Origin: Planctomycetota bacterium
Lineage (GTDB): Bacteria > Planctomycetota > Planctomycetia > Planctomycetales > Planctomycetaceae
Length of the DNA stretch: 12,802 nucleotides
Direction: 5' to 3'
Assembly: GCA_029977045.1 (NCBI GenBank)
Contig: JAPOLP010000076.1
Location: forward strand, 1 to 12,802
Shown: one piece after another, positions 1-5,919 of the stretch
How the letters are laid out: each line of letters begins with the position of its first letter
Position numbering within the stretch: the first letter of the stretch is position 1
Translations under genes and position numbers: made by a program
Notes under the pieces: model-generated
What the model was told of the DNA's origin: nothing
Databases searched by the model: none
Seen by the model: the letters and a program-made list of their open reading frames with translations, nothing else

Positions 1-4
1 GACG

Positions 5-23
5 ACAGCTCTCCTCGAGCTGT
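5..23. repeat. 7-bp stem-loop at window edge
   Basis: ACAGCTC at 5-11 pairs with GAGCTGT at 17-23 around a five-base loop. There is no T-run on either side, so it does not look like a complete intrinsic terminator. It could be the remains of a terminator for a gene outside the window or part of the leader of the small gene that starts at 68. It may also be chance. Confidence 0.3.
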
Positions 24-67
24 GAAGAATCAAGATCACCCCTCGGAAGAAGTGGAGCAAGACCGGT

Positions 68-304
68 ATGTCTTTCTCAGATGCTGAGTTCGATATGGAT
101 GATTTCGACGGCGACATGGTCAGCTCGGTTGAAGCGTATCCAGAGATCGATTTCGCAGTCCTTGGAATTAAGCCGGAAACAGCAACTGCTGCGAAACCAG
201 GATCCGAAGACAAAGTCGTGATGCTCGCCGCCCGGTACGCCGCCGGCCTGCCCCTGTGGCACGATGACGACTGCGTTGATCACGGTCCGGACGATCTGGA
301 CTAA
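68..304 (+). CDS. Small acidic hypothetical protein (78 aa)
   Basis: I do not recognise a family. The start is supported by GGAG at 54-57, ten bases before ATG 68, and the gene is followed 24 bases after its stop by a very strong intrinsic terminator, so this is probably a real single-gene unit. The protein is soluble, with no signal peptide or membrane segment. It is acidic at both ends (Asp-rich residues 5-16, including DMDDFDGD, and a DDDCVDHGPDDLD tail). The middle, residues 48-64, holds a more hydrophobic stretch, VVMLAARYAAGLPLWHD, which looks like the most constrained part (helix, then a Pro-Leu-Trp-His turn). His, Cys and clustered Asp near the C-terminus could bind a metal, but this is only a guess. 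The neighbouring genes give no functional clue, as the next gene is convergent. Confidence 0.7.
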   Translation: MSFSDAEFDMDDFDGDMVSSVEAYPEIDFAVLGIKPETATAAKPGSEDKVVMLAARYAAGLPLWHDDDCVDHGPDDLD

Positions 305-328
305 GCTCCAGCCGACCAGAAATCCGAG

Positions 329-368
329 AAAAGGTGTCCAGGGAATCGCTTCCCTCGACACCTTTTTT
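329..368. terminator. Strong intrinsic terminator, probably bidirectional
   Basis: AAAAGGTGTC (329-338) pairs perfectly with GACACCTTTT (357-366). An inner GGGAA/TTCCC stem (341-345 with 350-354) closes on a TCGC loop, and an A-T pair (340 with 355) leaves a single C-C mismatch between the stems. The plus strand ends in six T residues (363-368), right for terminating the small gene ending at 304. The A-run on the left side becomes a T-run on the minus strand, so it can also stop the gene that ends at 477. Confidence 0.9.
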
Positions 369-476
369 CTTTGCGCGGACGTGTTTCGCCGCTTCGATCG
401 ACGCTGTTGATGAATTCGCCTCAGCGGGGGGTATTCACGATCAGCGATGACGCCGCTGGATTGCTGCAGTTTGCGA

Positions 477-2918
477 TCAGTGCTTGAAAACGAATTCCGG
501 CGTGTTAAGCATGGCCCAGAGCAGGTCCTGCAGAGCGGCGCGGCGGGAGTCTTTCTGCTCGGCGAGGAATTTGCCGGCGGCTTCCCGTTCGGCGTCGGTC
601 GGGAAGCGGGAGTAGGCCGCCAGGTACAGATCCTCAAGGATCGCGGCGTCCGTGCGGTCTGTTGCCGTCGACAGTGTCGCGGCAAGGCCTTTGTCGCTGG
701 TGACCTTGTCATAGAGGCTCTGCGAATTCATCAGGTGAAGTGCCTGCACGACGGTTGTATCCGGGAAGCGTTCGCACGGCGGATCCTGATTAGGATCGGG
801 ACGACCGAACGCATCGAGGAACAGCGAATCGATCCGGTGTGACCAGAGCTGCCGAGCAGTTGAACCAGGCGGCATGGCGGCGAACTTCTCTTCGACGCCC
901 GTGATCTGGCAGACCGAATCCAGCAGCACCTCGGCTCGCAACCGTTCTCGGTAGAAACGCGAGTAGTTTCGGCCATCGACGACGTTCGTGTCGCTGGGCA
1001 GCGAACTGAGCCCGTAGACGTACGAGTTCGCGATGCGTCGAATCAGGTGCTTGAGGTCGTAGCTGTTGTCTCGCAGGTCAACCGCCAGAGCTTCCAGCAG
1101 TTCCGGATTCGTCGCCGGGTTCGAGGCCCGGAGATCGTCCACCGGCTCAACCAGTCCGCGACTCATCATGTCTTTCCAGATCCGGTTCGCGATTACCTGC
1201 CGGAACAACTGGTTCTCGTCCGAGGTGATCCAGGCAGCGAGGCTCTCCCGCGGATCAGCGTCCTCGGCGATCTGCGGCGGTTCGCCAAACAGCGGGGTCG
1301 GCGCCATTTCCGCACTTGTCAGCGGATGCTTCACCGGACGCCGTTTGCCCACGAAGAGATACTCTTCCGATCCGGAAATCGGTGCGGAGATGCCCGTCCC
1401 CTTGCGGCCCAGCCGATCGAAGTACGCTGCCAGGCCGTAGAACGTGTTTTGTCCCCAGGCTTCGTTGGGGTGCTGGTGGCACTTCGCGCATTCGAGCCGG
1501 ATGCCCAGGAAGAGCTGGCTGACGATCGTCGTCAGTTCCTCAGGTTCGCGCCGGTCGCGGAACAGGACGACTGCTCCGTTGCGGAACGTGCTGCCTCGAG
1601 CAGTCAGCAGTTCGCGGACGAACTCGTCATACGGCTTGTTCTGGCGGAAGGCCTCGCGAATCCAGGTGTCAAAGCTCATCGTCGATTTGATGCCGGCCCG
1701 GTACGGATTCGGACGCAGCAGGTCAGCCCACTTGTTGGACCAGTGATCGACGTACTCGGGGTTCTCCAGCAACTCGTCGACGAGCCGTGAGCGTTTTGCC
1801 GGGGACTCGTCCTTGAGGAAGGCCCGAGCTTCGTCGGCGGTCGGGACGCGACCGATGATGTCGACGTACGCTCGACGCAGGAACACCGAATCGGGAGCCG
1901 GCTGCGACGGAGTCAGCCGCAAACGCTGCAGCTTCTTCCAGACCAGATCATCAATGAAGTTGTTGCGAGGCAGGTTCGCGTAGACAGTCTCGGGCACGTC
2001 CTCGGCCAGCGGCACCGAGATCGTCGCGACGGCGATCATCCCCATATAGCGGGCCATGATGGCCGCTTCGCCGGTGACGTTCGTCGTTTCGACGAGTCCG
2101 TCTTCGTTGACTCCTGCAACGGCGGCTTCGTTCGACTGATATGCCGTCAGAGGCGTCACGTCGCGAGTTGAACCATCCGAGTAGTGAGCGGTGACGATGA
2201 GCTGCTGCAGCGATTCAAAGTTCAGAATCCGGTCAGACGGTTCGACTGTCACATTGACCAGTTTCGGAGCCTGTTCGGCCCGGCGAGGCATCCCGTTCTG
2301 GATCCAGCGGAGGAGAGTTCGGTAGGCGGCATCGCCTTCCCGCATTCTCAGGCCGCCGCCATGCGGAGCGTCACCAATCGGCTTACGCAGCAGCAGGCTG
2401 CGCTCTGGCGACGTCTGAAAGACTCGTCGTCCGCGGCTTTCTCGCGACAGCGCACCGAAGTCGTACTCAGGATCGAATCCGAACAGAGACAGCTTGAAGC
2501 CACCCTGCCCGCGCGCCTTCCCGTGACACGGTCCCGAGTTGCAGCCACCGTCGGTCAAAACCGGGATGATGTCGTTTTCAAAATCGAGCGACGGATTCTG
2601 GCCCGCCTCCGAAACAGCTACGGAGACAAAGGCTTCGCCGTGCTCTGACCGGATTCGAACTTCGGTCACGCCATTTCCGACAGGGGTGATGACGCCTGCC
2701 GAGCTGACCTCGGCGATTGCGGGGTTTGCTGACTCGTACGTCGCGTTACGTGTCAGGTCGACGGTGCGACCGTTGATCTGCGTCCCGACGACAAGCTGCT
2801 GCTGAGAATCCGCTCCGTGAAGTTGCACGGTCGTCGGCAACGTCTCAACGGCCGCAGGACAGCAGGACGTCAGCGACAGAATTGCCAGGACGAGGATGGC
2901 TGAAAGGCAGGTTCGCAT
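477..2918 (-). CDS. Planctomycete DUF1549/DUF1553 lipoprotein with Big2-like and cytochrome-like regions
   Basis: This 813-aa exported protein has the planctomycete-specific order of domains. Residues 1-20 form a lipoprotein-like signal, with lipobox LTSC ending at Cys19. A Big2-like beta domain spans about 28-104. A cytochrome-like segment at about 112-212 carries C126-x4-C131-H132. A second Ig-like region lies at about 220-302, DUF1549 at about 318-515 (with ECAKCHQHP, Cys477, Cys480, His481) and DUF1553 at about 555-810, ending in the usual TPEFVFKH-type tail. The family is common in planctomycetes and its biochemical role is not established; roles in polysaccharide or sulfatase-linked degradation have been suggested. 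It is usually followed by a DUF1501 gene, but here the gene stands alone and runs into the shared terminator. The first cysteine pair is spaced C-x4-C-H rather than the C-x2-C-H of ordinary cytochromes. ATG 2918 has only a weak Shine-Dalgarno match, but the signal peptide fixes the start. Confidence 0.95.
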   Translation of the reverse strand: MRTCLSAILVLAILSLTSCCPAAVETLPTTVQLHGADSQQQLVVGTQINGRTVDLTRNATYESANPAIAEVSSAGVITPVGNGVTEVRIRSEHGEAFVSVAVSEAGQNPSLDFENDIIPVLTDGGCNSGPCHGKARGQGGFKLSLFGFDPEYDFGALSRESRGRRVFQTSPERSLLLRKPIGDAPHGGGLRMREGDAAYRTLLRWIQNGMPRRAEQAPKLVNVTVEPSDRILNFESLQQLIVTAHYSDGSTRDVTPLTAYQSNEAAVAGVNEDGLVETTNVTGEAAIMARYMGMIAVATISVPLAEDVPETVYANLPRNNFIDDLVWKKLQRLRLTPSQPAPDSVFLRRAYVDIIGRVPTADEARAFLKDESPAKRSRLVDELLENPEYVDHWSNKWADLLRPNPYRAGIKSTMSFDTWIREAFRQNKPYDEFVRELLTARGSTFRNGAVVLFRDRREPEELTTIVSQLFLGIRLECAKCHQHPNEAWGQNTFYGLAAYFDRLGRKGTGISAPISGSEEYLFVGKRRPVKHPLTSAEMAPTPLFGEPPQIAEDADPRESLAAWITSDENQLFRQVIANRIWKDMMSRGLVEPVDDLRASNPATNPELLEALAVDLRDNSYDLKHLIRRIANSYVYGLSSLPSDTNVVDGRNYSRFYRERLRAEVLLDSVCQITGVEEKFAAMPPGSTARQLWSHRIDSLFLDAFGRPDPNQDPPCERFPDTTVVQALHLMNSQSLYDKVTSDKGLAATLSTATDRTDAAILEDLYLAAYSRFPTDAEREAAGKFLAEQKDSRRAALQDLLWAMLNTPEFVFKH

Positions 2919-3125
2919 TGTGGATTACTCGAAGGGTTTGCCAGGTGGCTGTATCTAAAGAGGGAAAGACGATACCCGGATTCCATCAGCGAGGCCACGC
3001 GGGGCATGACTGGCGATCGCTGGATTGAAGGCGGCGTTCGACAGACGCCCCCCTGTCAGCTACCGTCCCGCGTCCTGAATCCCGTCCGAAAACTGTTGCG
3101 ATTACGAGTCCAACGGAGCTGTTTG
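2919..3125. other. Divergent intergenic region, no gene seen
   Basis: This 207-base spacer separates two divergently transcribed lipoprotein genes and must hold both promoters. I find no convincing -35/-10 pair. A small inverted repeat, GGCGT/ACGCC around TCGACAG, lies near 3032-3048. The plus-strand frame is open from 3006, but the translated stretch before 3126 lacks protein character, and the ribosome site at 3115-3118 points to 3126. Confidence 0.5.
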
Positions 3126-3635
3126 ATGTCTGCTTTTCTGATGCGTCTGACTGTCTGCCTGATGTTCGCCGTGCTGGTTGCCGGTTGTGTGCCGACGCCC
3201 ACCGAGAATCCGCCTGTACAAACCGTTTCGCGAGAACCGGCGGAACCGGAAGCTCCGCAGGCAGGACCAGGCGAGTCGGACGCCGACGCTCCGAAAGAGT
3301 TCACTGCGACCGAATCCGGTTTGAAGTACCGCATCCTGCGCAAGTCGGATGGTCGCAAACCGACTGCGGCTGACACGGTGCGATGCCACTACAAAGGGTG
3401 GCTTGATGACGGGAAAGTCTTCGACAGTTCATACGCCAAGGGCTCCCCAATCGACTTTGGCCTCGGCGGTGTCATCAAGGGTTGGACCGAGGGTCTGCAG
3501 TTGATCGGCGAAGGTGGAATGATCGAGCTGGAGATTCCGGGAGACCTTGGGTACGGAGCTGCAGGAATGCCGCCAGCTGGAATTGGCCCGAACGCCACGC
3601 TGCACTTCATCGTCGAGCTGAAGTCGATCCTGTAG
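3126..3635 (+). CDS. FKBP-type peptidyl-prolyl cis-trans isomerase, lipoprotein
   Basis: This 169-aa protein is predicted to be a membrane-anchored prolyl isomerase that helps fold exported proteins. The start is set at ATG 3126 by GGAG at 3115-3118 seven bases upstream and by the signal peptide that follows it: residues 1-21 end in the lipobox LVAGC with lipidated Cys21. The frame is open further upstream to 3006, but that stretch does not look like protein. A Pro/Glu-rich linker covers about 22-57, and one FKBP domain fills about 60-169. The pocket residues of FKBP12 are present: Tyr in HYKGW, Phe-Asp in VFDSS, Phe in IDFGLGG, Val-Ile and Trp in VIKGW, Tyr in GYG and Phe in LHFIVEL. An active enzyme is therefore expected. 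The gene is convergent with the helical protein gene that ends at 3683. Confidence 0.93.
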   Translation: MSAFLMRLTVCLMFAVLVAGCVPTPTENPPVQTVSREPAEPEAPQAGPGESDADAPKEFTATESGLKYRILRKSDGRKPTAADTVRCHYKGWLDDGKVFDSSYAKGSPIDFGLGGVIKGWTEGLQLIGEGGMIELEIPGDLGYGAAGMPPAGIGPNATLHFIVELKSIL

Positions 3636-3656
3636 ACGCTGCCAGACAAAGCGTCT
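3634..3656. terminator. Stem-loop between convergent genes
   Basis: AGACGCT (3634-3640), overlapping the FKBP stop codon, pairs with AGCGTCT (3650-3656) around a nine-base loop. No T-run follows on the plus strand. Its place in the 47-base gap between two convergent genes fits a weak bidirectional terminator or a 3'-end protecting hairpin. Confidence 0.4.
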
Positions 3657-3682
3657 GCCAGTGTGTGTCATCTCAACTCGGC

Positions 3683-4123
3683 CTACTGTACCGCGCGGGC
3701 GAGCTGGCGCTCTCTCGCTTCCTGCATCTTCGCGAGAGCCTCGAACAGCTCGCGAACATGCGGAACCGAGCATTCGCCAGCAAGTTCCTCGTACAACGCG
3801 ATCAACTGAGTGTCGACTCTGAGCGCTGCCGCCAGGACTTCGTCTTCTGTCATTTCCGGTGTCAGCTTGAGCTGCTGGAGAATGCCGTCGAGCGTCTCGC
3901 CGGCGCCGAACTGCAGCCACGTATCGAGCAGGCAGTCTTCGGCGTTCTCCTCGAACTCCTCAATGCCTGTACCGAGCTGGCCTTCGTGGATCGCGATGTA
4001 CTCCAGCAGGTAGGGCAACTGCCCGCCCTGAATGGACTGCTGGGCCTCCTTGAAGCGTTCTGCCAGGCGGCCATAGAACGTTCGGATTGAATCGAGAATC
4101 TCGCGGACCTGGACGGATGCCAT
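3683..4123 (-). CDS. Hypothetical all-helical protein (146 aa), possibly ferritin-like
   Basis: I do not recognise a named family. ATG 4123 is chosen over the longer frame (4153) because GGGGAG lies seven bases upstream of it. The 146 residues read as four amphipathic helices at about 4-29, 36-63, 92-117 and 121-143, with no signal peptide or membrane segment. Helix 2 has LEYIAIHEGQ (Glu41, His46, Glu47) and helix 4 has EALAKMQEARERQLA, which in spacing resemble rubrerythrin/ferritin-like metal-binding helices. The position where an E-x-x-H would be expected in helix 4 reads Q-E-A-R, so the di-iron site would be incomplete. A degenerate ferritin-like bundle is one reading; an unrelated helical scaffold is equally possible. 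The gene is divergent from the amino acid permease, with a 147-base shared control region. Confidence 0.75.
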   Translation of the reverse strand: MASVQVREILDSIRTFYGRLAERFKEAQQSIQGGQLPYLLEYIAIHEGQLGTGIEEFEENAEDCLLDTWLQFGAGETLDGILQQLKLTPEMTEDEVLAAALRVDTQLIALYEELAGECSVPHVRELFEALAKMQEARERQLARAVQ

Positions 4124-4270
4124 GATAAGTCTCCCCTGCTGGAGCCTCGCCATTCCACGCCGCGGGTCACACGTCTGACCGCTGCGCCAACTGGCAACTC
4201 AGCAATCGACGTTCCAGGCCGTGACTGCTGGGGGCAGCTTCCCGGCACACTCATTGCAATCCGGTCAGTC
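4124..4270. other. Divergent control region
   Basis: These 147 bases separate the helical protein gene from the permease gene. The minus-strand gene has a clear GGGGAG ribosome site here. The permease start at 4271 lacks one, so it may be leaderless or start on a weak site. Small stems such as GTCA/TGAC (near 4166-4179) and CTGC/GCAG (near 4226-4238) are present. No promoter is convincing by eye. Confidence 0.45.
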
Positions 4271-5620
4271 ATGGCCACTCACAAGCAACAGCAACCGCAC
4301 CTGATCCGCGCGATCGGCTTCTGGATGCTCACCGCATATGGCGTTGGAGATATCCTGGGGGCCGGTATCTATGCGCTGGTGGGGAAGATTGCTGCCGTCG
4401 CGGGTCGGCTGAGCTGGCTCTCGTTCCTGCTGGCCGGAGTCGTCGCCGGCCTGACCGGGCTCAGCTATGCCGAACTGGGCAGGCGGTTTCCCTACAGCGG
4501 TGGCGAGGCGTACTTCGTTCAGCAGGCACTGCGGCGGCCTCGGCTGTCGTTTCTGACGGGCTGGCTGGTGTTCTGCTCCGGATTGGTTTCACTGGCAACG
4601 ATCGCCCGTGCATTCGCCGGTTACGGCAGCCATCTGCTTCCGCACGTTCCCGAATCGCTGCTCGTCGCGTTTCTGGTCACGGTCCTCAGTGTCATCGCGT
4701 TCGTCGGAATCCGGATCTCATCATCGGCCAACGCGGTGTGTACAACGATCGAAGCGACGGGCCTGCTGATCGTGGCTGGGTCCGCCTTTGTCTGGCTGGC
4801 CAGCGGTGGCGAATCAGCGGCGATCGACACTGCAGAAACGGTCGCGGAAACGAGCCCGTCCATCGGTCTGACGCGAGTTCTGCAGGGTGCGGCGCTGGCC
4901 TTCTTCGCGTTCATCGGGTTTGAGGATATGGTCAACGTGGCCGAGGAAGTCCGCGATCCTCAACGAACCGTGCCACGAGCACTGCTGACCGCGCTGGCCA
5001 TTGCGATTTCGATTTACGTGGCGGTAGTCCTGAGTGCAACGCTGGTTGTTTCGCCACAGACACTGGCAACTGCCGACGCACCGCTGTTGTCGGTGATTGA
5101 AGTTTCGTGGCCGGAGTTTCCGCTGGGAGTGTTCTCGGTGATCGCTCTGTTCGCCGTTGCGAACACTGGACTGGCGAACTTCGTCACGTCGTCGCGGCTT
5201 GTGTTCGGAATGTCGCAACAGAAGCTGCTGCCGAGCTGGCTCGGACGCATCAACCCGAGTACTCACACACCAGACATAGCCATCGCTGCCTGTTTCGTTA
5301 TCGGACTGGGACTCGCGCTGTTTGGATCTCTGGAACAGCTTGCCGGAGCGACCAGCTTCCTGATTCTTTTGATCTTCGTACTGATGAATCTGTCGCTGAT
5401 TCTGATTCGGCGACGCGGGACTAACGATGCTGGATTTCAGGCTCCTCGTGTGACGCCGTATGTCGCGCTTCTGTGCTGCCTCGCACTTTTGTGCTTCGTG
5501 TCGATTGATGCGATCGTGACTGCGTCGGTGATTGTGGTGCTTGGGATCCTGTTTGGAATTCGTGTGAAACCGTCGTCTGAGTCAGCGACGGTTTCGTCAT
5601 TCGAGAACGTCCTCGAATGA
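4271..5620 (+). CDS. APC-family amino acid permease
   Basis: This 449-aa inner-membrane protein belongs to the amino acid-polyamine-organocation superfamily (AA_permease_2 type). Such proteins import amino acids or related amines by proton or sodium symport or by exchange. TM1 carries the unwound substrate-binding motif GVGDILGAGIY (residues 24-34). TM6 has FFAFIGFED (about 211-219), followed by the typical loop EEVRDPQRTVPRA (225-237). About twelve hydrophobic spans are visible, of which the last two lie at about 394-432, and the length is normal for the family. Substrate cannot be told from sequence. ATG 4271 gives a usual N-terminus, but no good Shine-Dalgarno precedes it. The last codons overlap two hairpins. 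The closest alternative label is a cationic amino acid transporter-like permease. Confidence 0.93.
   Translation: MATHKQQQPHLIRAIGFWMLTAYGVGDILGAGIYALVGKIAAVAGRLSWLSFLLAGVVAGLTGLSYAELGRRFPYSGGEAYFVQQALRRPRLSFLTGWLVFCSGLVSLATIARAFAGYGSHLLPHVPESLLVAFLVTVLSVIAFVGIRISSSANAVCTTIEATGLLIVAGSAFVWLASGGESAAIDTAETVAETSPSIGLTRVLQGAALAFFAFIGFEDMVNVAEEVRDPQRTVPRALLTALAIAISIYVAVVLSATLVVSPQTLATADAPLLSVIEVSWPEFPLGVFSVIALFAVANTGLANFVTSSRLVFGMSQQKLLPSWLGRINPSTHTPDIAIAACFVIGLGLALFGSLEQLAGATSFLILLIFVLMNLSLILIRRRGTNDAGFQAPRVTPYVALLCCLALLCFVSIDAIVTASVIVVLGILFGIRVKPSSESATVSSFENVLE
5567..5594. repeat. Inverted repeat inside the permease 3' end
   Basis: AAACCGTCG (5567-5575) pairs with CGACGGTTT (5586-5594), and the enclosed CTGAGTCAG can extend the stem. 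It lies in the permease C-terminal tail codons, just before the second hairpin. It may help protect or terminate the mRNA. It has no T-run of its own. Confidence 0.6.
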
Positions 5621-5626
5621 GGTTTT
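5598..5626 (+). terminator. Probable terminator of the permease gene
   Basis: CATTCGAG (5598-5605) pairs perfectly with CTCGAATG (5612-5619) around AACGTC, and AGGTTTT follows. The hairpin covers the last codons, so the stop codon sits at its foot. The T-run is short (four), so efficiency is uncertain. Confidence 0.6.
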
Positions 5627-5919
5627 AGTTGTGTGCGCGGCACAGTGTTCGCAGTTATCAACACTCAGGAGGAACGGTGGAGGCAGGAAGCCCGGAAGCG
5701 TCAGACGGGCTCAACCGCCCGGACGGCGCGAAGGCGAAATCCAGAAAGGAGGCCGCCGGTTGCTGAGTTCTCAATGTCGGAAGGCAGCCTCGTAACCGAG
5801 GGCGAACTTCGCGAATACGTGGTCCGCAGTCGAAAGCGGACATCCTGTCTATGGGGAACTGCGATTCGCACGCTTACGAGGCTGAACGGTCGGGAGTCAC
5901 GAGAGTGGCTCCTCTTTTT
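5627..5919 (+). ncRNA. Candidate structured RNA, family not recognised
   Basis: No credible protein is encoded in this gap between the permease and the protease, yet it is dense with plus-strand stem-loops: AGTGTT/AACACT (5644-5649 with 5660-5665); AGCCCG/CGGGCT (5689-5694 with 5706-5711), competing with CGGGC/GCCCG (5706-5710 with 5717-5721); CCTCG/CGAGG (5788-5792 with 5797-5801) on a TAAC loop; and GTCCGC/GCGGAC (5822-5827 with 5836-5841). It ends in a plus-strand intrinsic terminator. Because the permease already has its own terminator, a separate transcript of up to about 280 nt is plausible. I compared it by eye with RNase P, tmRNA, SRP and 6S RNAs and common riboswitches and found no match. 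No clear promoter was identified, so the 5' end is unknown. It could instead be a long 3' UTR of the permease. Confidence 0.45.
5893..5919 (+). terminator. Plus-strand intrinsic terminator overlapping the protease stop
   Basis: GGAGTCAC (5893-5900) pairs with GTGGCTCC (5905-5912), with one G-T wobble, around a GAGA tetraloop, then TCTTTTT. The T-run overlaps the stop codon of the minus-strand protease (5918-5920). On the minus strand the hairpin is not followed by a T-run, so it serves plus-strand transcription. That implies an RNA arriving from the 5627-5892 interval. Confidence 0.8.

Noticed and set aside
1047..1790. Plus-strand open frame of 247 codons inside the DUF1549/DUF1553 gene
   Set aside because: Antisense shadow of a well-supported gene; no family resemblance and no ribosome site.
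3006..3125. Upstream extension of the FKBP gene by 40 codons
   Set aside because: It would bury the lipoprotein signal peptide; GGAG at 3115-3118 supports ATG 3126.
4140..4205. Minus-strand text with a tRNA D-arm look (GTTGGCGCAGCGGTC)
   Set aside because: No anticodon arm, no GTTCRA T-loop and no convincing seven-base acceptor stem; treated as chance or at most a relic.
5750..5805. SRP RNA-like GTCGGAAGGCAGCC segment
   Set aside because: The GGAA loop is there, but the conserved SRP symmetric and asymmetric internal loops (AGCAGC and CAGG context) are not.
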